Assembly (NCBI RefSeq): GCF_003688415.1
Contig: NZ_REFJ01000002.1
Span: 186,001 to 250,000, forward strand
Length of the DNA stretch: 64,000 nucleotides
Direction: 5' to 3'
Origin: Umboniibacter marinipuniceus
GTDB lineage: Bacteria; Pseudomonadota; Gammaproteobacteria; Pseudomonadales; DSM-25080
Shown here: positions 9,878-17,833 of the stretch, piece by piece
Layout: every line of letters starts with the position of its first letter
Numbering within the stretch: position 1 is the stretch's first letter
Translations under genes and position numbers: made by a program
Notes under the pieces: model-generated
Told to the model about the DNA's origin: nothing
Databases searched by the model: none
What the model saw: the letters and a program-made list of their open reading frames with translations, nothing else

Positions 9878-10103
9878 TGGTTTGACCTTAATGCATACAG
9901 AGTACTGTCATCTTTGTGAACAGGCCTTGGCGCTTATTCGTTGTTACGCGCCTTCAACACCGCTAACGTTAGTTGATATTGCTACGAATGAAGAGTTGAT
10001 GGCGCGTTATGGCGTGCGAATTCCAGTAGTGGTGCTGGGAACAGAGGAGCTAAACTGGCCGTTTGACGGTGCGCAACTCAGCGCATTTATCGCGGCCAAT
10101 TAA
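9870..10103 (+). CDS. Small glutaredoxin-like protein (DUF836-type)
   Basis: 77 residues with a single thioredoxin-fold domain. The redox motif CHLC (13-16) is preceded by a short beta strand (LTLMHTEY), and VRIPVVVLG includes the cis-proline that marks glutaredoxin folds. Family members are predicted thiol-disulfide proteins of unknown partner. It overlaps the end of rlmKL by 8 bases, so it is likely co-translated with it. Its 3' end overlaps the convergent tatD by 17 bases. Confidence 0.8.
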   Translation: MASGLTLMHTEYCHLCEQALALIRCYAPSTPLTLVDIATNEELMARYGVRIPVVVLGTEELNWPFDGAQLSAFIAAN

Positions 10104-10887
10104 AGAGCGCATTGACGTTCGCTTCGGAAGCGCTGCGAACGGTCTCGAGAGGAACATTTTTTAGTCGCGCCACCGTTGCGGCAATATGAGGGATGTGGCT
10201 TGGCATTGCGCATCCCGACTTCGGTTTCGGGCGAAGATCACGAGCGATTAGGTAAGGGGCATCAGTTTCAAGAATTAAGCGATCCAGCGGTAGGTAGTTA
10301 AGGGCCTCAACAAGCGCCTGATTTCGTCGCTCATCGCAAAGCCAGCCAGTAATGCCAATATAGAGCCCTCTATCTAGGTAGCTCTGCATTTCAGAACGAC
10401 CTTCCGTGAAACAATGTGCTATCCCAGTCGTAATCTCAAATTTTTCCAAACACTGTTCAAAGGTCTTGTGCGCTTCGCGCTGATGAAGATAAACGGGAAG
10501 TTGAAAGCTTTTGGCTAACTCAAGCTGCGCTTCGAAGGCCTTTAGTTGATCTGTTTTGCTTTGTAACATTCTGGCAAAATCCAACCCGGTTTCGCCCACT
10601 GCGCAGATTCGCTGATTGGTGGCCAAGGCTTCGTGAGCACGGCTTATTAGCGCAACGAGTGCTTCCTCTGACGCGTAATGTGGGTGTAGGCCAAACGTGG
10701 TTCGCCAGTTGATCTCGTTGGGTGGAGAAGATTGATTGAACAGATAGTCGGACAGCTCAGTGGCGATACACAGCCAGCGATCTACGCCACTCTGGCGCGC
10801 ACTGTCAATCATCGCTTCACGGCGCTTTTGTAAACGAGGGTTAGACCAATTTACCCCAGCATCCGTGAAGCTCGCTTTTGGCTGCAA
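10087..10887 (-). CDS. tatD: TatD-family 3'-5' DNA exonuclease
   Basis: 266 residues of a TatD TIM-barrel metal hydrolase. DAGVN (9-13) replaces the usual HxH at the first strand, as in E. coli TatD itself (DIGVN), which argues for TatD rather than YcfH/YjjV. Other likely metal and active-site residues are in GLHPH (66-70), GETGLD (E99), H135, H158 and ETDAPY (D209). E. coli TatD digests single-stranded DNA and RNA and takes part in repair of oxidative damage. The start appears to be TTG at 10887, since no in-frame ATG or GTG lies upstream before the usp stop; no strong ribosome binding site is visible. It follows usp by 14 bases and is probably co-transcribed. Confidence 0.88.
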   Translation of the reverse strand: MQPKASFTDAGVNWSNPRLQKRREAMIDSARQSGVDRWLCIATELSDYLFNQSSPPNEINWRTTFGLHPHYASEEALVALISRAHEALATNQRICAVGETGLDFARMLQSKTDQLKAFEAQLELAKSFQLPVYLHQREAHKTFEQCLEKFEITTGIAHCFTEGRSEMQSYLDRGLYIGITGWLCDERRNQALVEALNYLPLDRLILETDAPYLIARDLRPKPKSGCAMPSHIPHIAATVARLKNVPLETVRSASEANVNALFNWPR

Positions 10888-10901
10888 AATAAACCGGCTG
10901 T

Positions 10902-11336
10902 TTAGTCGCTAACGCGAACCGCAAGTACGTCGCAGGAAGCGCCGTTCAGCATACTATTAGCCGTTGAACCGAACAGCATAGAAAGACCAGCACGACTGTG
11001 ACAGCCCACAACGACTAGATCAGCTTCTATTTCATCGGCCAATGCACGAATTTCCGCCTCCGGTTGACCAATAAGAATGCGGCAGTCGTAGTCTGGAATA
11101 TCGAAACGCTTCGCGATGACGGCGATACGTTTGGCACTTTGTTCCTTAATTTGTTCTTGAACGTCGCTCATGTCCAAGGGAATATCTCCACCATAGGCCA
11201 GTGCTAGAGGTTCGACAACATGTGCTAAGGTAATTCGAACGTCATGTTCGTTGCTTAGTGCTTTAGCGCGTTTTACCACCTCTGGTGAGTGTTCAGTGAG
11301 ATCTAGTGCAACTAATACTTTCTGGTATTGGCTCAT
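10902..11336 (-). CDS. Universal stress protein (UspA family)
   Basis: 144 residues, one Usp domain. It starts YQKVLVALDLTEHS and ends with GCHSRAGLSMLFGSTANSM, close to the glycine-rich nucleotide-loop pattern of ATP-binding Usp proteins but not verified to bind ATP, then the final strand CDVLAVRV. Usp proteins accumulate under starvation or stress and have varied molecular roles. A clear GAGGAG site precedes the ATG. It heads a two-gene transcript with tatD and is divergent from the gene at 11420. Confidence 0.9.
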   Translation of the reverse strand: MSQYQKVLVALDLTEHSPEVVKRAKALSNEHDVRITLAHVVEPLALAYGGDIPLDMSDVQEQIKEQSAKRIAVIAKRFDIPDYDCRILIGQPEAEIRALADEIEADLVVVGCHSRAGLSMLFGSTANSMLNGASCDVLAVRVSD

Positions 11337-11419
11337 GGGCGGCTCCTCGGTCGCATTCGCTATCTTTTCATGATATAAGACTCAGCCATGAATAGGCAAC
11401 GATTAAGTTCACGACACCA

Positions 11420-11872
11420 ATGACTATCTATTTGATTATCTTTTTCGCAGCTTGCCTAGTATTGGGCGGCATTGCGATGATCAAGCCTTCGAAGCGCGAA
11501 CAACAGTTATCGCGGCTCCGACAAGTTGCGTTGAGTAAACGTTGGCAGGTGGCCGTGGAGAAGGATTCCCGTACCAATGAGTTCATAACCGTCTACCGGT
11601 ATCAGGATAACGACAAACGGACCTTTAGAATTTGGCGCTGGCGGCATCGTTATCGCGACGATTTTCTTCAGGTGCCGGAGTCAGTGAGTGACTACATTAA
11701 GACTGCGCTTTATGAAGACGAGCGCTTCATCGAGCTATCAACGTATGAACGCGGGATCGTGCTGAAATGGCACGAATTTGGTTCGGATGAAGGCGTTGCA
11801 AAATTATTAGATGACTTGCTAACTTGCCTTAATGCTTCTATTAATGCTAACAATAGAAAAAATGAAGGCTAG
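11420..11872 (+). CDS. Conserved hypothetical membrane-anchored protein
   Basis: 150 residues. Residues 3-21 form a single hydrophobic segment followed by basic KPSKREQQ, suggesting an inner-membrane anchor with the rest in the cytoplasm. The soluble part contains an RIWRWRHRYRDDF stretch rich in Trp and Arg and a charged C-terminal region. I do not recognise the family. It lies 78 bases upstream of topA on the same strand; I recall an uncharacterised gene in a similar place in pseudomonads. No function is assigned. Confidence 0.7.
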   Translation: MTIYLIIFFAACLVLGGIAMIKPSKREQQLSRLRQVALSKRWQVAVEKDSRTNEFITVYRYQDNDKRTFRIWRWRHRYRDDFLQVPESVSDYIKTALYEDERFIELSTYERGIVLKWHEFGSDEGVAKLLDDLLTCLNASINANNRKNEG

Positions 11873-11950
11873 TGTTAAAGAAGACCAAATTAAGCTCTGT
11901 AACGAAGAAATACAGTTAACTACTCAAAAAATTAGGTGACCAATCCACTT

Positions 11951-14593
11951 ATGGGAAAGTCTTTAGTTATTGTCGAGTCGCCAGCTAAGGCGAAAACGAT
12001 CAACAAATATCTAGGTTCTAAGTTTGTCGTAAAGTCGTCCGTTGGTCACATCCGTGACTTGCCGACTAGCGGCAATACTTCAACCACCACGCCGGCTGAA
12101 CGGGCGAAGCAAGCTGCTAAGACCCGAAAAATGAAACCTGCGGAAAAAGCGGCGTACCAAAAAAAGAAGGCGCATGATCAGCTTATTCGCCGAATGGGAA
12201 TTGACCCGAATCATGGCTGGGACGCCCAGTATGAAATCTTGCCACGTAAAGAAAAGGTGGTTGAAGAATTACAAAAGCTCGCTCGCAATGCTGACACCAT
12301 CTATCTCGCGACGGATTTGGATAGAGAAGGGGAGGCCATTGCTTGGCACTTGAGGGAGACCATTGGTGGTGACCCTGAGCGCTACCAGCGGGTGGTGTTT
12401 AACGAAATTACTAAGACCGCAATCCAAGAGGCTTTTGAAGAGCCCGGTAGACTTGATATTGACCGAGTCAACGCACAGCAAGCACGACGTTTTCTGGATC
12501 GTGTTGTGGGGTTTATGGTCTCCCCGCTACTTTGGAAAAAAGTTGCTCGAGGCCTTTCGGCAGGGCGAGTTCAGTCGGTTGCTGTCAAGCTTTTGGTTGA
12601 ACGAGAGCGCGAGATTCGAATCTTTGTGCCGGAGGAATTTTGGGATCTTTCTGCCTTCCTAAAGTTTCAGGGCGACACGTTTAAATTTGCCCTCAACAAA
12701 AAAGACGGCAAGGAGTATAAGCCAACCAGCGGCGCCGAGGCGGCGGAAGTAAAAGCAGCCCTTGAGGCGAGTGACTATACCGTCAGTGCTCGCGAAGATA
12801 GGCCAACGAGTTCGAAACCTTCTGCACCGTTTATCACTTCCACGCTTCAGCAGGCAGCTTCAACGCGACTAAGTTTCTCCGTAAAGAAGACGATGACACT
12901 GGCTCAACGACTTTACGAAGCCGGTTATATCACTTACATGCGAACCGATTCGACCAACCTGAGCAAAGATGCCGTAGAGAGTTGTCGCGCGCTGATTAGC
13001 GATAACTTTGGTGAAGCCTACTTGCCGAAAACGCCGAATAGTTATGGCTCAAAGGAAGGCGCTCAGGAAGCTCACGAAGCGATTCGACCCTCTAGCATTG
13101 ACGTGCTTGAAGAGCACCTGGAAACCATGGAACCGGACGCACGTCGACTTTATGCACTCATTTGGCGTCAATTTGTTGCCTGCCAAATGACCCCAGCTCG
13201 CTATAAGAGTACTCGAATTAAAGTTAATGTTTCAGGATATGAACTCTCTCTGAAAGGGCGAATCGTTGAATTTGATGGTTATACCAAGGTATTACCCGCG
13301 ATGAGCAAAAAGGATGACGATATAGTTCTGCCCGATATGCAAAGCGGTGATGCCCTGGCGTTAGCTGAAGTGGATGCGAAGCAAAATTTCACCAACCCGC
13401 CGGCACGCTACTCCGAGGCGAGCTTGGTTCGTGAACTTGAGAAACGCGGCATCGGTCGTCCATCAACGTATGCTGCTATCATTTCTACCATTCAGGACCG
13501 CGGTTATGCTCGGGTTGAAAATAGGCGCTTCTACGCGGAAAAAATGGGCGATATCGTTACCGAGCGCCTGTCTGAATCATTCGCTGAATTAATGAACTAT
13601 AACTTCACTGCCGATATGGAATCACGACTTGATGATGTCGCGCTTGGAAAGCTTGATTGGAAGCAAGTCCTTGATGAGTTCTACGAACAGTTCCAGGGTG
13701 AGTTGACTCAAGCGGAGAGCGAAGAGGGCGGAATGCGCGCTAATGAGCCAGTGGCCACTAGCATCGAGTGTCCAACCTGTAGTCGTACCATGCAAATTCG
13801 AACCGGCAGTACCGGCGTGTTCTTGGGCTGTTCAGGCTATAACCTGCCACCTAAGGAACGCTGCAAAACTACCATTAACCTGGTCTCGGGTGATGATGTG
13901 GTGTCTTCTGATGGTTCTGAAGAGGCCGAGTCGGCCCTTATTCGCAGTAAGCGGCGTTGTAGTATCGATAACGCCACAATGGATAGCTATCTCATTGATG
14001 AGGGCCGGAAACTGCATGTTTGTGGCAACAATCCAGATTGTGACGGCTATGAGATTGAAACGGGATCTTTCCGTATCAAGGGCTACGATGGCCCCACCAT
14101 TGAATGCGACAAGTGTGGCGCCGAAATGCAGCTTAAAACCGGCCGCTTTGGTAAGTATTTTGGCTGCTCTAGCGAGAGCTGTAAAAACACGCGCAAGCTG
14201 CTTAAGAATGGCGAAGTGGCACCACCGAAAATGGATCCCGTTCCAATGCCTGAGCTTAAGTGCGACAAGGTTGAGGACTTTTACGTTTTGCGTGATGGAG
14301 CGTCCGGCATGTTCCTCGCGGCCAGCGGCTTTCCAAAGAATCGTGAAACTCGTGCGCCGTTACTGAAAGAAATTCTCCCGCATCGTGACGAGATCGATCC
14401 GAAATATAATCATTTTTGGTCGGCACCGGTGGTAGATAGCGACGGCGTGCCGGTTACCATTCGCTTTTCTCGTAAAACGAAATCCCACTACGTCCAAAGC
14501 GAGGTTAACGGCAAACCGAGTGGCTGGCGCGCTGAGTACGATGACGAGGCGTCACGCTGGGTAGTGAGTGACAAGAAGAAAAAGGCGAAGTAG
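11951..14593 (+). CDS. topA: DNA topoisomerase I
   Basis: 880 residues, type IA enzyme that relaxes negative supercoils. The start at ATG 11951 gives [20 protein letters not shown], matching E. coli TopA from its first residue; GTG 11936 would add five residues but has no ribosome binding site, while AGGTG lies 14 bases before the ATG. The TOPRIM acidic motif [15 protein letters not shown] is present and the catalytic tyrosine is Y329 in [10 protein letters not shown]. The C-terminus has three zinc-ribbon modules. The first and third have four cysteines, but in the second the pair reads C670-S-I-D673, so one ligand expected from E. coli CPKC is missing. The next gene starts immediately after the stop. 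Confidence 0.97.
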   Translation: MGKSLVIVESPAKAKTINKYLGSKFVVKSSVGHIRDLPTSGNTSTTTPAERAKQAAKTRKMKPAEKAAYQKKKAHDQLIRRMGIDPNHGWDAQYEILPRKEKVVEELQKLARNADTIYLATDLDREGEAIAWHLRETIGGDPERYQRVVFNEITKTAIQEAFEEPGRLDIDRVNAQQARRFLDRVVGFMVSPLLWKKVARGLSAGRVQSVAVKLLVEREREIRIFVPEEFWDLSAFLKFQGDTFKFALNKKDGKEYKPTSGAEAAEVKAALEASDYTVSAREDRPTSSKPSAPFITSTLQQAASTRLSFSVKKTMTLAQRLYEAGYITYMRTDSTNLSKDAVESCRALISDNFGEAYLPKTPNSYGSKEGAQEAHEAIRPSSIDVLEEHLETMEPDARRLYALIWRQFVACQMTPARYKSTRIKVNVSGYELSLKGRIVEFDGYTKVLPAMSKKDDDIVLPDMQSGDALALAEVDAKQNFTNPPARYSEASLVRELEKRGIGRPSTYAAIISTIQDRGYARVENRRFYAEKMGDIVTERLSESFAELMNYNFTADMESRLDDVALGKLDWKQVLDEFYEQFQGELTQAESEEGGMRANEPVATSIECPTCSRTMQIRTGSTGVFLGCSGYNLPPKERCKTTINLVSGDDVVSSDGSEEAESALIRSKRRCSIDNATMDSYLIDEGRKLHVCGNNPDCDGYEIETGSFRIKGYDGPTIECDKCGAEMQLKTGRFGKYFGCSSESCKNTRKLLKNGEVAPPKMDPVPMPELKCDKVEDFYVLRDGASGMFLAASGFPKNRETRAPLLKEILPHRDEIDPKYNHFWSAPVVDSDGVPVTIRFSRKTKSHYVQSEVNGKPSGWRAEYDDEASRWVVSDKKKKAK

Positions 14594-14992
14594 ATGGACT
14601 ATGCCCAGGCGCAGCGTGAGTTACTTACTCTGCGCCATATTCTTGAGCGAGGAATGTCTCAAGGCAACTTAGGTGAACTTGACTATCAGGCGCTTTGGGC
14701 GCGTTTTTTGAATGCGCTCGCCATCCTCTATCAGCTTCCTCGTGCAGCCTTGGACGGGCGTGATAAGATTTCATCCCTGCCATTCGAACTTGGCGCTTTG
14801 GTTGTTTTGCAGTATGAAAATAATTCATGGCTGCAAAAACTGCTGAAGGTTGCCCGTTCAACCATCTCAGCTAGCCAGATCATTGGTTCAGACCGCGAAA
14901 ATCAACCCCTCGATGATTCGGAAATTGAGCGCTCTGTCACGACATTCATCGAGCAGCTTGAACTTCAGATAAATCTCCAATTTGAAGCGTGA
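14594..14992 (+). CDS. Conserved hypothetical protein (DUF6586-like)
   Basis: 132 residues, predicted mostly helical, no signal peptide or membrane segment. It resembles the uncharacterised protein (DUF6586) that I recall directly downstream of topA in pseudomonads. The ATG follows the topA TAG with no gap, so translation is probably coupled to topA. No catalytic motif is visible and no function is assigned. Confidence 0.72.
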   Translation: MDYAQAQRELLTLRHILERGMSQGNLGELDYQALWARFLNALAILYQLPRAALDGRDKISSLPFELGALVVLQYENNSWLQKLLKVARSTISASQIIGSDRENQPLDDSEIERSVTTFIEQLELQINLQFEA

Positions 14993-15067
14993 AATTGATT
15001 TCTTAATGATGTTATAGTGGTTTCTACTACTGCAGTGGCTCGATAAATATAACAGTTAGGGGGTCGT

Positions 15068-15322
15068 ATGGACGACGAAGTATTTGAGTTGGTTGAGTTA
15101 AGTTCGGGTACCATCGCCCTTAAGCGTCACGGTGATGATTCAGAGAATGCCGAATGTCTAATCAAGATTGAAATTGGCCCTGAGATCGAAAAGAACTTGA
15201 GTGTAGAGCGAATGGAGTTTGTACGAATCATGCTAGAGGCGGGCTTTTCCGAAGCAGCTGATCGTCATCAGAGTCATTATGAAGAGGAATTACCACTTCA
15301 GCACTCACAGTTACTGCACTGA
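15068..15322 (+). CDS. Small conserved hypothetical protein between topA and lexA
   Basis: 84 residues, acidic, with no membrane segment. It begins MDDEVFELVELSSGTIALKR, two likely beta strands, followed by a helix containing VRIMLEAGF. A good TAGGGGG ribosome binding site precedes the ATG. A small gene of similar start sits near topA and lexA in pseudomonads as I remember it. It is followed by a bidirectional terminator shared with lexA. No known function. Confidence 0.72.
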   Translation: MDDEVFELVELSSGTIALKRHGDDSENAECLIKIEIGPEIEKNLSVERMEFVRIMLEAGFSEAADRHQSHYEEELPLQHSQLLH

Positions 15323-15344
15323 ACTTCTCATGCCCCGTAAATGA

Positions 15345-15375
15345 AAAAAGCCCGTTCTAAGAAGACGGGCTTTTT
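15345..15375. terminator. Bidirectional terminator between the topA group and lexA
   Basis: A stem GCCCGT/ACGGGC (15350-15355 with 15365-15370) with a 9-base loop is flanked by an A run on the left and a T run on the right. It can therefore terminate both the plus-strand small gene and minus-strand lexA. Confidence 0.8.
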
Positions 15376-15412
15376 AATGTAAGTGCGCTTAAACTGCTTG
15401 AGAATGACTTCC

Positions 15413-16048
15413 CTAGTGTCGTCTGATTACACCTACGCTAATTCCTTCAATATCAAAATCCTGACAACTCAAGTCTACCTCTATGGGCGAATACTCTTCA
15501 TTCTCGGCATGGAGGAGTATCTTTGCGGCGCTCAGCTTTTCGTAGCGCTTGACCGTCACTTCATCATCGATTCGCGCAACCACAATATCGCCATTGCGGA
15601 TATTTTTAGTTTGATGGACGGCGAGGAGGTCACCGTCATGAATGCCGATATCGATCATTGAATCACCCTGAACGTTTAACATGTAGTTGGCTCGTGGGTG
15701 GAAAAAGTCCGGTGATACCGGGCAGTGAGATTCTACGTGTTCTATGGCGAGTACTGGGGAGCCTGCTGCGACTTTACCAACGATGGGGAGTTGGTTGTCG
15801 TTAGCGGCAGGAACACTGAGCTCGGCGGCCTCAGGATTAACAAGTATGCGTAAACCACGGGAGGTTCCAGCAATCTTTTCAATCGCGCCCTTACGCGCTA
15901 GCGCTTTGAGGTGCTCTTCGGCCGCGTTGGCAGATTTAAAGCCCAGCTCAGCCGCAATCTCCGCGCGAGTAGGGGGTAAGCCAGTATCAGCGATATGCTT
16001 GGCTAGCACATCAAGTACATCCTGTTGGCGCTTGGTAAGTTTAACCAT
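15413..16048 (-). CDS. lexA: SOS repressor LexA
   Basis: 211 residues. The N-terminal winged helix (1-65, [30 protein letters not shown]) binds SOS boxes. The autocleavage bond is A95-G96 within VAAGSP, and the catalytic pair is S130 ([14 protein letters not shown]) and K167 (EVTVKRYE). RecA filaments on single-stranded DNA trigger cleavage and derepress the SOS regulon. Its own promoter carries one good and one weak SOS box, implying autoregulation. It is divergent from psrA. No sulA-like reading frame is present beside it. Confidence 0.98.
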   Translation of the reverse strand: MVKLTKRQQDVLDVLAKHIADTGLPPTRAEIAAELGFKSANAAEEHLKALARKGAIEKIAGTSRGLRILVNPEAAELSVPAANDNQLPIVGKVAAGSPVLAIEHVESHCPVSPDFFHPRANYMLNVQGDSMIDIGIHDGDLLAVHQTKNIRNGDIVVARIDDEVTVKRYEKLSAAKILLHAENEEYSPIEVDLSCQDFDIEGISVGVIRRH

Positions 16049-16058
16049 GGTTTTATGC

Positions 16059-16092
16059 CTGTTTGTTTATACAGTAATGTAACTATATACAG
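16059..16092. promoter_or_regulatory. SOS boxes upstream of lexA
   Basis: 16059-16074 reads CTGTTTGTTTATACAG, which fits the CTG-N10-CAG LexA consensus. A second site at 16077-16092, ATGTAACTATATACAG, keeps the TATATACAG half but has A in place of the first C. Two tandem boxes at lexA also occur in E. coli. Both lie at or just downstream of the predicted lexA -10 element. Confidence 0.82.
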
Positions 16093-16110
16093 GTTTTGCT
16101 GACGCTGCAA
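16082..16110 (-). promoter_or_regulatory. Predicted lexA promoter
   Basis: On the minus strand TTGCAG (16105-16110) is separated by 17 bases from TATAGT (16082-16087), a good sigma-70 arrangement. The -10 lies inside the second SOS box, so LexA binding would block RNA polymerase. Confidence 0.65.
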
Positions 16111-16147
16111 CCTTAACAAAAACTTGTTGTTTTACGGGCTGATGAAC

Positions 16148-16182
16148 TTGACGTACTAATAATTCAAACGTATGTTTGAATT
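16148..16182 (+). promoter_or_regulatory. psrA promoter with PsrA-type operator
   Basis: TTGACG (16148-16153) and TATGTT (16171-16176) are 17 bases apart. Across the spacer and -10 lies a perfect inverted repeat, AATTCAAAC and GTTTGAATT separated by GTAT (16161-16182). The core CAAAC-N4-GTTTG matches the PsrA operator consensus I recall from pseudomonads. The placement predicts autorepression relieved by long-chain fatty acids. Confidence 0.72.
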
Positions 16183-16199
16183 ATTATTCAGGGAGTATT

Positions 16200-16832
16200 A
16201 TGAGTACCACATCACTTCGTATTTTGGACCAGGCGGAACGGCTTTTTGCCGAGCAGGGTTTCAATGAAACATCGCTTAGAGCCATTACCTCCGCAGCTGA
16301 AGTAAATATCGCTTCGGTCAATTACCACTTTGGCTCCAAGAAGAATCTGATTCAGGCGGTGTTTAATCGCTATTTGGAAGATTTTTACAGCGGCTACAAT
16401 GAGCAAATATCGGCACTGGCAGTTGATAGTCAAGCGGTAACACAACGACAAGCCATCGAGGCGGCCATTATTGCCATGTTGGGCAGGGATTTGAACGTTG
16501 CCAGGGCCCGACGCTTCATGATGTTGTTACGGCATGCCTATGCACAACAGCAGGGGCACTTACGACGATTCATTCAGGATCACTACAATGATGATTATCG
16601 TCGAATGATTCAGCACTTGGCAGGCAAAAAGCTGCAAGATGGAGCGAAGTTAAAGTTCTACTGGCGGCTTCAGTTCTTAATGGGTGCAGCCATGTTTTCC
16701 CTCGCTGAGTTCGATACATTGGATGCCATTGCCGATGCTCAGTATCACGAACGAATCTCTACCCATGAGCTTCTCGACTTGTTTATCCCAACTGCTTTAG
16801 CTATTTTAAATCCTCAATCAGAGGAGTGCTAA
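16200..16832 (+). CDS. psrA: TetR-family fatty-acid-responsive regulator PsrA
   Basis: 210 residues. The start ATG 16200 follows GGGAG; an earlier in-frame TTG lies inside the operator and is rejected. The N-terminal helix-turn-helix reads ILDQAERLFAEQGFNETSLR and VNYHFGSKKNLIQAVFNRYL, very like Pseudomonas PsrA, as is the QGHLRRFIQDHY region of the ligand domain. PsrA represses beta-oxidation genes and itself, and in pseudomonads activates rpoS. Position beside lexA also matches pseudomonads. It is followed after 4 bases by hpt, so the two are probably one transcript. Confidence 0.85.
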   Translation: MSTTSLRILDQAERLFAEQGFNETSLRAITSAAEVNIASVNYHFGSKKNLIQAVFNRYLEDFYSGYNEQISALAVDSQAVTQRQAIEAAIIAMLGRDLNVARARRFMMLLRHAYAQQQGHLRRFIQDHYNDDYRRMIQHLAGKKLQDGAKLKFYWRLQFLMGAAMFSLAEFDTLDAIADAQYHERISTHELLDLFIPTALAILNPQSEEC

Positions 16833-16836
16833 AGCA

Positions 16837-17382
16837 ATGACGGCCATCAATACACCTGGATTCATGGATCAGGCTGAGTGTCTCTACGATCATCAGACGG
16901 TTTGCGCCTCAATTGAAGTGCTTGCAGCGAGCTTGAATCACGACTTTGCCGATAAACAACCGGTGGTGCTTGTAGTGATGACGGGTGGCGCAATTGTAGC
17001 GGGCCATTTGTTGCCGCAACTGAGCTTTCCGCTTGAGCTTGATTATATTCATGCTACCCGTTACCAGGGAAAGATGACCGGTGAAAAGGTGCGCTGGTTG
17101 GTGCAGCCTCAGATTTCGCTGATAGGTCGTGATGTGCTAATTATCGACGATATCCACGATGTGGGGCTAACCCTCGGCGAGATCAATTCCTACTGTATGG
17201 AGCGGGGGGCTACCAGTGTGACCTCTGCAGTACTACTCCTTAAGAATCACCCCCGTAAGGCATCGGTACCCTGCGATTATCACGCGCTTGAAGTCGATGA
17301 TCGCTTTGTGTTCGGTTTTGGTATGGACTACAAAGGTCTATGGCGAAATGCCCCCGGGATTTTTGCGCTGCCTAAAGCCTAG
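16837..17382 (+). CDS. hpt: Hypoxanthine-guanine phosphoribosyltransferase
   Basis: 181 residues, type I phosphoribosyltransferase fold. The PRPP loop is VLIIDDIHDVGLTL (100-113), and VVMTGGAIVAG (47-56 region) is the pyrophosphate loop. It salvages hypoxanthine and guanine to IMP and GMP. An exact substrate preference cannot be read from sequence alone; the symbol is by family. It starts 4 bases after psrA and may share its promoter. Confidence 0.85.
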   Translation: MTAINTPGFMDQAECLYDHQTVCASIEVLAASLNHDFADKQPVVLVVMTGGAIVAGHLLPQLSFPLELDYIHATRYQGKMTGEKVRWLVQPQISLIGRDVLIIDDIHDVGLTLGEINSYCMERGATSVTSAVLLLKNHPRKASVPCDYHALEVDDRFVFGFGMDYKGLWRNAPGIFALPKA

Positions 17383-17426
17383 CTATTGTACCTCGTTGCA
17401 TATTCCCGTCAGCGGTTGAATAGGAC

Positions 17427-17461
17427 TTGACAAGTTTGCCCTCGCAATAAACTATTATACA
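17427..17461 (+). promoter_or_regulatory. Possible promoter of the cold-shock gene
   Basis: A consensus TTGACA at 17427-17432 is followed by an AT-rich stretch with several imperfect -10 candidates (ACTATT 18 bases on, TATTAT 20 bases on). It leaves a leader of roughly 55-60 bases before the cold-shock gene. The exact -10 is uncertain. Confidence 0.4.
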
Positions 17462-17521
17462 TAGCGCACTTCGGTGGCTAATAATAACTCGAAATAAAAA
17501 TAATAAGATGAGGCTGTTAAA

Positions 17522-17731
17522 ATGGATGCTCGTGAAATCGGCACTGTAAAGTGGTTCAATAATGCTCGTGGTTTTGGCTTTATTCAGCGTGCTGACGGGG
17601 AGGACGTATTCGTTCACTACCGTTCTATTCAAGGCGAAGGCTATAAAACCCTAGACGAAGGTCAACAGGTTGAGTATGACATGGTAACGGGAGATAAGGG
17701 CTTGCAAGCTGAGCAGGTTGTACCTGTTTAG
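17522..17731 (+). CDS. Cold-shock domain protein, CspD-like
   Basis: 69 residues forming one cold-shock domain. RNP1 is RGFGFIQ (16-22) and RNP2 is DVFVHY (28-33). GTVKWFNNA and [17 protein letters not shown] resemble CspD more than CspA-type proteins, though it lacks the CspD C-terminal tail. Such proteins bind single-stranded RNA or DNA; CspD inhibits replication in slow-growing E. coli. It stands alone between its own promoter and a strong terminator. Confidence 0.9.
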   Translation: MDAREIGTVKWFNNARGFGFIQRADGEDVFVHYRSIQGEGYKTLDEGQQVEYDMVTGDKGLQAEQVVPV

Positions 17732-17769
17732 ACAATTAACTACCCGTTTCGGTGTTTGCTTGAAGAACG

Positions 17770-17807
17770 AAAAAAACCGTACTCACTATCATGAGTACGG
17801 TTTTTTT
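17770..17807. terminator. Strong bidirectional terminator
   Basis: A perfect 9-bp stem CCGTACTCA/TGAGTACGG (17777-17785 with 17792-17800, 6-base loop) is flanked by an A run on the left and seven T on the right. It serves the convergent cold-shock gene and csiV. Confidence 0.92.
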
Positions 17808-17833
17808 ATAGCAGTGGGATTTGATTGATGGGG

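Noticed and set aside
13743-14366. 207-codon plus-strand frame inside topA
   Set aside because: It overlaps the conserved TopA zinc-ribbon region in another frame and shows no family resemblance.
15744-16082. 112-codon frame opposite lexA
   Set aside because: Antisense shadow of the LexA coding sequence; Ala/Ser-rich composition, runs across the SOS boxes.
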